This document shows positions 8,244 to 16,716 of a stretch of 46,919 nt of DNA, piece after piece. Position numbers and translations under genes: made by a program. The notes beneath the pieces were generated by a model, which saw nothing but the letters and a program-made list of their open reading frames with translations, searched no databases and was not told the DNA's origin. This stretch comes from JBASNZ01 sp049657775. GTDB lineage: Bacteria; Actinomycetota; Coriobacteriia; Anaerosomatales; Anaerosomataceae. Position 1 is the first letter of the stretch; each line of letters starts with the position of its first letter. The DNA is taken from positions 1-46,919 of the forward strand of contig JBASNZ010000108.1 in the NCBI GenBank assembly GCA_049657775.1. Reading direction: 5' to 3'.

Positions 8244-9535
8244 AGGCGCACCACCCTGTCGTTTGCGAGACCTTTGAGCGCATTGCGGGTGTCGAGCACC
8301 AGGCGCGCCTTGTCGGCGACAAGTGCGTAGTCAACGTTGCGGTGATCCGTGATGACCAGGACCGCGTCAACCGCGGCGATCGTCTCGGCGGTGAGGTCGA
8401 CGTGCGGAACGAGCGCGCCACCGACTTTGAACTCAGGCACCCAGGTGTCGTGGTAGCTCACGTCGGCGCCCTTGGCGATGAGGAGCTCGGTGACCTTGAT
8501 CGCCGGGGATTCGCGCATGTCGTCGATGTCGTTCTTGTAGGCCACGCCAAGAACCAGCACCTTGCTGCCCGAGAGGGACTTCTGCTGGCCGTTGAGCGCG
8601 TCCATGAGGCGCGTGGCAACGTAGTACGGCATGTTCTCGTTGATCTTGCCGGAGAGCTCGATGAACTCGGTGTGGAAGTCGTACTCCTTGGCCTTCCATG
8701 ACAGGTAGAACGGGTCGATCGGAATGCAGTGGCCGCCCAGACCCGGACCCGGGTAGAACGGCATGTAGCCGAAGGGCTTGGTCTTGGCTGCGTCGATGAC
8801 CTCCCAGAGGTTGATGTTCATGCGTTCGGACATCATGAGGAGCTCGTTCATGAGCGCGATGTTCACGCTGCGGAAGATGTTCTCGAGGAGCTTGGTCATC
8901 TCGGCGGCACGGGTGGTGGACACCGGCACGACCGTGTCGATGAAGCGGCTGTACATGGCGACCGCGTGACGCGTGCACTCGGCGGTGACGCCACCGACGA
9001 CCTTGGGCGTGTTCTTGGTCTGGAACACCGGATTGCCCGGGTCGACGCGCTCGGGCGAGAACGCGAGGTAAAGCGTATCGCCGACCTTGAGGCCGTTGGC
9101 CTCGAGGATGGGAGCGATGACCTCCTCCGTGGTTCCCGGGTACGTGGTGGACTCGAGCGTGACGAGCACGCCATCGTGCAGATACGGCGTGATGGAGCGC
9201 GCGGCACTCTCCATATAGGAGGTGTCGGGCTCCTTCATCTCGTTCAGCGGGGTCGGAACGCAGATGGCGACAGCGTCAAGGTCCGCGATGCGCGCGAAAT
9301 CGGTTGTCGCGGTGATACGTCCGTTCTCGACGAGCGGCGCGAGCTCCCCGGACGGAACGTCGGGGATGTAGCTGTCTCCGGCGTTGACCCGGTCGACCTT
9401 GCCGGCGGTGATGTCGAAACCAACGACCGTGTGACCGGCCTTTGCCATCTCCACGGCAAGCGGTAGACCGACGTATCCGAGCCCCACGACGCCAAGCACG
9501 GCGCTACCGTCTTCGAACTTCTCGAAGAGTCCCAT
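8240..9535 (-). CDS. wbpA: UDP-N-acetyl-hexosamine 6-dehydrogenase (WbpA/WecC family)
   Basis: First enzyme of the operon (431 residues). It should oxidise UDP-GlcNAc (WbpA) or UDP-ManNAc (WecC) to the uronic acid with two NAD+. Visible are the Rossmann motif GVVGLGYVGLPLAVEMA (15-31), K215 in AEMTKLLENIFR, and the catalytic Cys270 in GPGLGGHCIPIDPFYL, the HexNAc-type variant of the Cys motif. The C-terminal domain has VLGVAYKNDIDDMRESP. Length is typical. ATG 9535 follows a GAAGGA-like site. The next gene overlaps by four bases. A 3-dehydrogenase directly downstream favours the WbpA reaction over WecC. Confidence 0.9.
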   Translation of the reverse strand: MGLFEKFEDGSAVLGVVGLGYVGLPLAVEMAKAGHTVVGFDITAGKVDRVNAGDSYIPDVPSGELAPLVENGRITATTDFARIADLDAVAICVPTPLNEMKEPDTSYMESAARSITPYLHDGVLVTLESTTYPGTTEEVIAPILEANGLKVGDTLYLAFSPERVDPGNPVFQTKNTPKVVGGVTAECTRHAVAMYSRFIDTVVPVSTTRAAEMTKLLENIFRSVNIALMNELLMMSERMNINLWEVIDAAKTKPFGYMPFYPGPGLGGHCIPIDPFYLSWKAKEYDFHTEFIELSGKINENMPYYVATRLMDALNGQQKSLSGSKVLVLGVAYKNDIDDMRESPAIKVTELLIAKGADVSYHDTWVPEFKVGGALVPHVDLTAETIAAVDAVLVITDHRNVDYALVADKARLVLDTRNALKGLANDRVVRL

Positions 9536-9593
9536 CGCTGTCCTTCGTCCTTTCGTTAAGGCCCCAATGAGCCGCAGTATTCATAACCTTTCG

Positions 9594-9624
9594 ATTTTAG
9601 CGTACCTGGTGCGTGCGGGTCGAA
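9594..9624 (-). promoter_or_regulatory. Weak candidate promoter for the wbpA operon
   Basis: Reading the minus strand, TAAAAT (9594-9599) is a good -10 and TTCGAC (9619-9624) a possible -35, but the 19-bp spacer is long. It lies in the 129-bp gap between fabZ and wbpA, the only sizeable gap upstream of the operon. I see no gene or strong terminator in that gap; it carries loosely repeated GCGGAGCA/GCAGCCGAACA sequence at about 9631-9663. Confidence 0.3.
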
Positions 9625-9664
9625 CCGCGCAGCGGAGCACGCAGCCGAACACGCGGCGGAGCAT

Positions 9665-10090
9665 TCACGACTTGATCGCGAACATGAGCTCGCCGGAGCA
9701 CGCAAGCTCATCTCCCACGTACGCGTTGGCCGTCCCAAAGCCGAGCGGCCCGCGCGTCTTGGTGATCGCGACCTCCATGCGCACGGTGTCGCCCGGGCGC
9801 ACCTGTCGCTTGAACCTGGCCTTGTCGATGCCCGCGAAGAGCGCGATCTTGCCCCGGTTCTCGGGAAGTGAGAGCAGCGCGATGGCACCGACCTGGGCCA
9901 TGGCCTCGACGATGAGGACGCCCGGCATCACAGCGTAGTCCGGGAAGTGACCGGGCACCCAGAAGGCCTCGTCGGTCACGTCGAGGTAGCCGGTCGCGCT
10001 CTGGCCGGCGACGACGTTCTCCGCACGGTCCACGAGCAGGAACGGGGCACGGTGCGGGATGATCGCCTTTATGGCGTCGGTATCGAGCAT
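9665..10090 (-). CDS. fabZ: 3-hydroxyacyl-ACP dehydratase FabZ
   Basis: Catalyses dehydration of 3-hydroxyacyl-ACP in type II fatty acid synthesis. The 141-residue hot-dog-fold protein has the substrate start IPHRAPFLLVDR (11-22), catalytic His48 in VPGHFPDYAVMPG and Glu62 in LIVEAMAQ, all in the expected spacing. It starts at ATG 10090, 13 bp after the murA stop, and is probably co-transcribed with murA. FabZ beside a lipid A pathway would suggest an outer membrane, but no lpx gene is in view and the neighbours fit a monoderm wall. Confidence 0.93.
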   Translation of the reverse strand: MLDTDAIKAIIPHRAPFLLVDRAENVVAGQSATGYLDVTDEAFWVPGHFPDYAVMPGVLIVEAMAQVGAIALLSLPENRGKIALFAGIDKARFKRQVRPGDTVRMEVAITKTRGPLGFGTANAYVGDELACSGELMFAIKS

Positions 10091-10103
10091 CTGAGAGGTC
10101 CCC

Positions 10104-11360
10104 CTAGTCGTCGATGACGGCGATCTCGGCGCCGAGTGTGATCAGTCGTGATGCGAACTGCTCGTAACCGCGCTGGATGTGATGGACATCGCCGATCAGG
10201 GTCTCGCCGTCGGCGATCAGTCCCGCGAGCACCAGCGCCGCGCCTCCCCGAAGATCGGGACTCTTGACCGGCGCGCCCGAGAGGCGCGACACGCCGCGAA
10301 CGAGTGCGCGGTGGCCCTCGATCGCGATGTCGGCCCCCATGCGACGAAGCTCGTCGGCGAACATGAAGCGGCTCTCAAAGACGTTCTCGGTGATGACGCT
10401 GTCACCCTCGGCGAGTGCGACGAGCGTCATGAACTGCGGCTGCATGTCGGTGGGAAAGCCCGGGTACGGCAGCGTCGCGACGTCGGCCGGTCGGATGGGA
10501 CCGCTTCGGCTGACGGTGATGCCGTCGGGCCCCGTGCTGACGTCGGCTCCGGTGGCCGCGATCTTGGCGAGCACCATCTCCATGTGCGCAGGATCGGCGC
10601 CCTTTATCGTGACGGGACCGCCCGATAAGGCGCCGGCCACGGCGAACGTTCCCGCCTCGATCCTGTCACCGACGACGGTGTGCTCGACCGGGTGGAACCG
10701 GTCGACACCCTCGACGATCACGGTCGATGTGCCCGCCCCCTCGATGTTTGCCCCCATGCCGATAAGGAACTCGATGAGGTCCTGTATCTCGGGCTCGCGC
10801 GCGGCGTTCTCGATGACCGTGGTGCCTTTGGCAGCGGCGCCGGCCATGAGGAGGTTCTCGGTGGCGCCGACACTCGGGAAGTCCAGGATGATGTGCGAGC
10901 CATTCATGCCGAACGGAGCGGTCGCGTCGATGTAGCCGTGCTCGCTCACGATCTCGACTCCGAGTTGCTGGAGTCCCCGCAGGTGCAGGTCGATCTTGCG
11001 GGAGCCTATGTTGCAGCCGCCCGGCATCGCCACTCGGGCGCGTCCGAGGCGGGCAAGGAGCGGTCCTAGGACGACGATCGAAGCGCGCATTGCCGAGACG
11101 AGTTCGTAGGGCGCCTCGAACGAGTCGATCGAAGTGGCGTCGATGCGCAGCGTGTGGTCCTCGCGGTGCACGTCGGCGCCAAGGCCCTGGAGCACCTGCG
11201 CCATGAGGTCCACGTCGGCGATGTCAGGGACATTGCGTATGACTGAAGCGCCCGGAGCGAGAAGCGCCGCGGCCATGAGCTTGAGTGCGGAGTTCTTGGC
11301 ACCGCCGACACTCACCGTTCCGGTGAGGCGGCGACCGCCTGTAACGAGGAAGGATGCCAT
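10104..11360 (-). CDS. murA: UDP-N-acetylglucosamine 1-carboxyvinyltransferase MurA
   Basis: Transfers enolpyruvate from PEP to UDP-GlcNAc, the first committed step of peptidoglycan synthesis. The 418-residue protein has K22 in GGAKNSALK, the SAMRAS segment around R92, and the active-site loop AMPGGCNIGSR with Cys116. That Cys is the residue alkylated by fosfomycin; M. tuberculosis has Asp there. The C-terminal FESRFMFADEL segment is also standard. Its position downstream of the atp operon, separated by three accessory genes, parallels M. tuberculosis, where murA follows atpC at short distance. A lone TATAGG about 25 bp upstream of the start could be a -10, but no convincing -35 is seen. Confidence 0.95.
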   Translation of the reverse strand: MASFLVTGGRRLTGTVSVGGAKNSALKLMAAALLAPGASVIRNVPDIADVDLMAQVLQGLGADVHREDHTLRIDATSIDSFEAPYELVSAMRASIVVLGPLLARLGRARVAMPGGCNIGSRKIDLHLRGLQQLGVEIVSEHGYIDATAPFGMNGSHIILDFPSVGATENLLMAGAAAKGTTVIENAAREPEIQDLIEFLIGMGANIEGAGTSTVIVEGVDRFHPVEHTVVGDRIEAGTFAVAGALSGGPVTIKGADPAHMEMVLAKIAATGADVSTGPDGITVSRSGPIRPADVATLPYPGFPTDMQPQFMTLVALAEGDSVITENVFESRFMFADELRRMGADIAIEGHRALVRGVSRLSGAPVKSPDLRGGAALVLAGLIADGETLIGDVHHIQRGYEQFASRLITLGAEIAVIDD

Positions 11361-11436
11361 AAGAGGCAGGGGGCCTTTCTGAGGGGTGCTGTAGACCTAT
11401 AAAGGTTACCGGACGGGGCGGCTACCGGCAACGCGA

Positions 11437-11453
11437 CGGTGACGTCGTCACCG
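11437..11453. other. Small perfect hairpin between a lipoprotein gene and murA
   Basis: CGGTGAC (11437-11443), GTC loop, GTCACCG (11447-11453). It lies in the 178-bp gap 11361-11538, downstream of the lipoprotein gene and upstream of murA. No T-run follows on the minus strand, so it is a weak terminator candidate at best and could equally be a protein-binding dyad. Nothing else was recognised in the gap except a CCCCG/CGGGG pair near 11500. Confidence 0.35.
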
Positions 11454-11538
11454 AGCCGTAGGGTGGGCGTGCGGATACGGCGTGAGGACCCCGGCCGACA
11501 CCCCGGTCGCCACGGGGTACCGGTGATCGTATGCGGAA

Positions 11539-12150
11539 CTAAGGCGCAGGAAAGGCCTCAGCCATCGCTTTCAGCAACTCCAGGGTCACGTCACTGGAAG
11601 CTGACTCGAGCCGATAGGTGCAGCCGTCCGTATTCCAAATAGTCAACGCGGTCACAGGTGTTATGCCATGCGCGCCGCGCTGAGCGCCCTCCCTCAACAG
11701 CAGCGCCGGTCTCCCGTTCACAAGCGCTTCGCTGAAGGGCGTCTGACGGCCATCCGTGAACGTCGAGGCGCCGGGCCGTGTGGCAACGGCGTGCAGATCT
11801 GTCTCAGTCGGCGCTATCTTCAACTTCACTCCGCTGGAGTACAGAATCATGAGACCTGTTCGTCCGCCACCGTCCCCGGATGTCTCATCGAGCACAACCT
11901 TCGTGGGTTTGCCGATCGCGACCGAGTCCAGGAGCGTGACTTTCAGACCGCTCTTAACGATTGCCTCATCCAGCGGCAGACCGACCTCGTCCCAGTCAAG
12001 CCTGTCGGCGGGCATGCCATGACTGCCGGGGACGACCGGGGCATTCGGGGTGACATCGGGCACGGCGCTGGCGCAGCCCGTGGCCAGGACTGCGAAGACC
12101 AGAGCCATGGCGATGTGCACTGATTTCTCGATGTAGCGGCGCTCCGTCAT
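11539..12150 (-). CDS. Putative lipoprotein with DUF4367-like C-terminal pattern
   Basis: A 203-residue exported protein of unknown function. A signal peptide with hydrophobic stretch MALVFAVLATGC ends in a lipobox (LATGC), so Cys26 should be lipidated and the rest surface-exposed. The C-terminal part (about 140-203) reads VNGRPALLLREG, then LTIWNTDGCTYRLES and a closing amphipathic helix. That is the pattern seen in DUF4367-type domains, which are associated with lipoproteins and anti-sigma-like proteins; this is a pattern resemblance only. It is the last of three accessory genes between atpC and murA, 157 bp after the previous one. The track-length start is kept because a GGAAGGGGG site precedes it. 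Confidence 0.6.
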   Translation of the reverse strand: MTERRYIEKSVHIAMALVFAVLATGCASAVPDVTPNAPVVPGSHGMPADRLDWDEVGLPLDEAIVKSGLKVTLLDSVAIGKPTKVVLDETSGDGGGRTGLMILYSSGVKLKIAPTETDLHAVATRPGASTFTDGRQTPFSEALVNGRPALLLREGAQRGAHGITPVTALTIWNTDGCTYRLESASSDVTLELLKAMAEAFPAP

Positions 12151-12307
12151 CCCGATCCCCCTTCCCTAAGAGGACGCTACCCCCGCCGCAGCAATGCCAA
12201 GCGAGCAGTCACCGGGCAGCCCTTTGAGCTGGTACATCTACGCTTCGAGGGGTATGACCGCTCCTCCCGAGGTGGCACGTCGGTGCGCGGCCACGGAGAG
12301 CGAGCGA
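12151..12307. other. Intergenic gap in the accessory islet, no feature recognised
   Basis: This 157-bp stretch separates two lipoprotein genes. I see no RNA gene, no long hairpin and no convincing promoter, and the short open frames in it do not look coding. Confidence 0.5.
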
Positions 12308-12838
12308 CTATCGGCGCCAATGGTCGATAGGCTGGAAGGTGCCGCCTTCGCCCACTGTCCATAGCCCCTCGTCCAGATTCAGATAGACGCGTCTGCCGCC
12401 GACAAGCGCGACGTCATATGCCCAGACATCTCCTCGGTGTTCCAGGGGGAACTCCAGCGCGACCTCGAACACACCCAAGTCATTGACCGGTACCAACATG
12501 CCCGGCCCAACGGATGCGTCAGACGTGTAGACGTAGCAGCCGAACTCCCTTCGGGCTGCGTCATCTCCTTGAGTCGTCGCCCGGCCAACGAATACAAGCG
12601 TTGTCTCACTTGCGGCCCGCACGTCACCGATCACGATGCCTGCGCTTGGATCATCCGGCGGGATCTCACGCGAGATCACCCGAGGGCCGGTCGATGTCTC
12701 AGAAGCGGCCGGTTCGACGCCGCTGTCCTTGATGGGTTCGGTGCCGCGCTCGCCGTTCAGCTCGGCCGTGCACGCCGAGAGCAATACAGCCGCGGCAATC
12801 ACCGTCAGTAGCGTGAGCTTCAACTCGTGCCCACACAT
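12308..12838 (-). CDS. Putative lipoprotein of unknown function
   Basis: With ATG 12838 the product is 176 residues and begins MCGHELKLTLLTVIAAAVLLSAC, a lipoprotein signal peptide with lipobox LLSAC. The mature part is acidic and Ser/Thr/Glu-rich at first, then probably a beta domain (GIVIGDVRAASETTLVFVGR and later WAYDVALVGGRRVYLNLDEG). I do not recognise the family. A 33-residue upstream extension in frame is rejected because it overlaps the preceding gene. The start sits one base after that gene's stop (TAGCATG), so it is translationally coupled to the 295-residue secreted protein and may work with it. Confidence 0.65.
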   Translation of the reverse strand: MCGHELKLTLLTVIAAAVLLSACTAELNGERGTEPIKDSGVEPAASETSTGPRVISREIPPDDPSAGIVIGDVRAASETTLVFVGRATTQGDDAARREFGCYVYTSDASVGPGMLVPVNDLGVFEVALEFPLEHRGDVWAYDVALVGGRRVYLNLDEGLWTVGEGGTFQPIDHWRR

Positions 12839-12839
12839 G

Positions 12840-13727
12840 CTAATCGCCGAGTGGCTCGTTGGTGTCGGCATCCACGAACACCGCACTTCCGTCTTCGAGT
12901 TCGATTCTCCACGCAGGAACCAGGGCGGCGGTCCCATCCTGCAGCAAATCGGGATAGTACACCATGTTCATGCGGTTCACGGTGACCTGATCCGGCAAGT
13001 CCATCTGCCGGTCTGCGGACATCAAACCGCTCTCCAATGCGCGCTTCGGATTCGGCGTGTGCGCCCCGGAGCCGTGTGACTTTGAGTCGGCCGAGAACCA
13101 TTTCTTGTAGACCTCGCGCACGCCCTGACCATCAAGACACACGAGGAGACCGGCACCATCGCCATCCACGAAAGCGTCACCGAGCTGCTGCATGAATCGA
13201 ACCTCGTACTCGACCGGCTGCATGACCTCCGGGCGATCCGATTCGAAGTCGAACGTGACGCCCATTACCGCGCTCACTTCTGCGCAAACGGCATCCGCTG
13301 GGAACTCGCCGTTGCTGCGAAGGAAGTCCTCGGCTCGCCTGGCCGCCTCGGCGGCGTCGAAATCCAGCGACGCCGACTGATCTGGCGAAATGCTGTCATA
13401 CGGTAGGCTGCTCTCACGTGCGCCATAGGCGTAGATTGGAAGGTACGCTCCGTACCATCCGTGCCCGGATACATAGATGAAGTCCGAATCATCTCCAGCC
13501 TGAACCATGTCATCGAGCTTGCCGTGCGTGAAGCTCCCATGACCCGCCTGTCGTGCGGTGGAGATCATTGAAGAGGTTAGCTGTTCGCACGCCCAGCCGC
13601 GATCTGAGAAGTAGGCGTCGATGATCTTCGCGTCGAAGTCGTCGCCCTGCGAGCGTGTGTATATGACGCTATATCGAGGCTGTCCTTCCGTCTCTGCATG
13701 CGCGACCGAGGGCACACACAGCGACAC
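12840..13727 (-). CDS. Secreted protein with SGHG motif and PepSY-like C-terminus; N-terminus apparently frameshifted
   Basis: The frame is open for 295 residues from GTG 13727. Its first residues SLCVPSVAHA are only the end of a signal peptide. Upstream in the same frame the hydrophobic ALALALGVV continues (13751-13728) but hits TGA before any ATG, while ATG 13753-13755 with an AGGAGG site lies one base out of frame. Removing the single base at 13752 would give a full signal peptide, so a real or sequencing frameshift is likely. The mature protein has IYVSGHGWYG (about 84-93), like the His-Gly strand of caspase-like clan CD proteins, but no following hydrophobic-Cys motif is seen. The C-terminal half resembles PepSY/YycI-like lobes (VPAWRIELEDGSAVFVDADT). 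Function unknown. Confidence 0.6.
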   Translation of the reverse strand: MSLCVPSVAHAETEGQPRYSVIYTRSQGDDFDAKIIDAYFSDRGWACEQLTSSMISTARQAGHGSFTHGKLDDMVQAGDDSDFIYVSGHGWYGAYLPIYAYGARESSLPYDSISPDQSASLDFDAAEAARRAEDFLRSNGEFPADAVCAEVSAVMGVTFDFESDRPEVMQPVEYEVRFMQQLGDAFVDGDGAGLLVCLDGQGVREVYKKWFSADSKSHGSGAHTPNPKRALESGLMSADRQMDLPDQVTVNRMNMVYYPDLLQDGTAALVPAWRIELEDGSAVFVDADTNEPLGD

Positions 13728-13752
13728 AACGCCCAGAGCGAGCGCAAGAGCT

Positions 13753-13761
13753 CATGGTCAC
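13753..13761 (-). promoter_or_regulatory. Out-of-frame start region of the secreted protein gene
   Basis: GTG (13759-13761), ACC, ATG (13753-13755) on the minus strand, preceded by GAGGAGGGG. This is the only good initiation site near the gene but leads into the wrong frame for the 295-residue protein, with a one-base difference at 13752. Confidence 0.5.
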
Positions 13762-13891
13762 TCGAATCCCCTCCTCGTCCAGTACGCTACCCGCATCACG
13801 GGCAAGCGCCAACGGAAAGCCGAGGTTGTCCTCGGCATGTTGATGCGCCGGGTACGCACGCGTCCGACAACAAGTCCGAGTCTCCTGAACG

Positions 13892-13927
13892 CACGCGAGG
13901 GCGGTCGCATGTGACCGCCCTCGCGTG
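13892..13927 (-). terminator. Strong hairpin after the atp operon
   Basis: A perfect 15-bp stem, CACGCGAGGGCGGTC (13892-13906) paired with GACCGCCCTCGCGTG (13913-13927), with a 6-base loop. It begins 22 bp downstream of the atpC stop on the minus strand. There is no proper T-run, as is common for actinobacterial terminators. The remaining gap up to the next gene (about 13762-13891) shows no other clear feature; TTGGCG/17 bp/TAGCGT near 13790-13820 is a very weak promoter candidate. Confidence 0.7.
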
Positions 13928-13948
13928 TGCTACATGTACTCCGGACGC

Positions 13949-14377
13949 CTACGAGCGGTGCTCGGCCACCTTGAGCTGGACCTCGCACCATGCAAGGTCG
14001 CCTACGCACTCGTCGAAGCCCTCGCGCTCGGTGACCGGGGTCTCTTTGAGCTCCTGCATGCGTGCTTCAAGGCGCTCCTTGGCCTGACGTGCACGCTCGA
14101 CGTCGACTTGCGACGCGTGCGTGGCGTGGTCGGCAAGCACGATGACCTTGTCCTCGTGCACCTGGAGGTAGCCGCCGGAGATGGCGAACCACTCCACGTC
14201 TTTGTTGTCGTTGTAACGCACCCGGAGTTCACCGGGGACGAGCACCGTCACGATGGGCGCGTGAAGCGGCAGGATGCCGATCTCACCGTCCATCGTAGGG
14301 GCGATCACCATCTCAACCTCGTTGGTGTAGACGATGCGCTCCGGTGTGACGATCTCGCATATGAGAGTGCGCTCCAT
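13949..14377 (-). CDS. atpC: ATP synthase F1 subunit epsilon
   Basis: Central-stalk subunit that couples rotation and can inhibit hydrolysis. The 142-residue protein has the N-terminal beta-barrel (LICEIVTPERIVYTNEVEMVIAPTMDGEIGILPLHAPIV is the standard run, quoted here only by its key parts TPER and GILPLHAP) and a C-terminal helical hairpin (about 90-130, SQVDVERARQAKERLEAR). It ends the operon, 9 bp after atpD, and is followed by the hairpin at 13892-13927. Confidence 0.94.
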   Translation of the reverse strand: MERTLICEIVTPERIVYTNEVEMVIAPTMDGEIGILPLHAPIVTVLVPGELRVRYNDNKDVEWFAISGGYLQVHEDKVIVLADHATHASQVDVERARQAKERLEARMQELKETPVTEREGFDECVGDLAWCEVQLKVAEHRS

Positions 14378-14386
14378 GCTTCTCCC

Positions 14387-15822
<1,436 letters not shown>

Positions 15823-15823
<1 letters not shown>

Positions 15824-16713
15824 CACTTGTCCTCCAGCGCGGCGGCGCCGCCGACGATTTCCGCGATCTCATTGGTGATCGCTGCCTGACGCGCTCGGTT
15901 GTAGCTGCGGGTGAGCGACGTGATGATCTCGCCCGCATTGTCGGTGGCTGACTTCATCGCTGTCCGGCGAGCGCCCTGTTCGGACGCCGCGGACTCCATG
16001 AGCGCCCGGTAGATGAGCGTTTCGACGTACGTCGGCAGAAGCCGCTCTAGGACGACCGCCGGCGTGGGCTCGAAGAGGTACTCGGGACTTAGCGCCGACA
16101 GCTCGTCCTGATCGGTGGACTCCATGACGCGGCGCTCGATCGGGAGGAGCTGGTATATCTCGGCCTTCTGCTCCGCCACGTTCTTGAAGCGGTTGAAGAT
16201 CACGTACGCGGCATCGATGGTGCCCCCGGTGTACGCGGGGATGATGTGCGCCGCGATGCTGCGCGCATCGGCGAACGTAGGCTTGTCGGAGATGTCGCGG
16301 TACGCGGCGATCGGCGTGACTCCCCGGTAGCGCATGTACGCAAGCGCCTTCTTGCCGACCGTGATGAGGTCGGTCTCGACATCCTGGGCTCGCTCATCGC
16401 GAAGGAGGTCCTCGGTGAGGCGCAGGATGTTGCTGTTGAACGCGCCGCACAAGCCGCGGTCCGACGTGACCGAGACGATCACGACCCGCTTGCGCTCGTC
16501 ATGTACCTCGAGCAGCGGATGCGAGGCACCCTGTACGAAACGGGCGACGTTCCCAAGCACCTCGACCATCGAGAGCGCGTATGGGCGGGCGGACTCGATC
16601 CGCTCCTGCGCCTTCTTGATCTTGGCGGTCGCGACCATCTCCATGGTGCGCGTGATCTGCCTCGTGTTGGAGACCGAGGAGATACGCTGCTTGATGTCGC
16701 GAAGGTTCGGCAT
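15823..16713 (-). CDS. atpG: ATP synthase F1 subunit gamma
   Basis: Rotor shaft of F1, 296 residues. The N-terminal helix (LRDIKQRISSVSNTRQITR, then MEMVATAKIKKAQ) and the C-terminal helix (ATDNAGEIITSLTRSYNRARQAAIT) form the coiled coil, with a Rossmann-like domain between that contains VTSDRGLCGAFNSN. Length and both helix signatures are normal. It starts 3 bp after the atpA stop and its stop overlaps the atpD start. Confidence 0.95.
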
Positions 16714-16716
16714 CGG

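Noticed and set aside
4141..9535. Simple WecB/WecC pathway to UDP-ManNAcA instead of the ManNAc3NAcA route.
   Set aside because: It would leave the 3-dehydrogenase, aminotransferase and acetyltransferase of the same coupled operon without a role. It stays possible for the two end enzymes in isolation.
9611..9631. A possible tRNA T-arm (GGTCGAACC-like sequence) upstream of wbpA.
   Set aside because: No acceptor, D or anticodon arms can be folded around it, and it lacks the GGTTC consensus in the right place.
13758..14009. A small 83-codon minus-strand gene between atpC and the secreted protein gene.
   Set aside because: It runs through the 15-bp stem hairpin and into atpC, has Arg/Pro-rich composition and no ribosome site.
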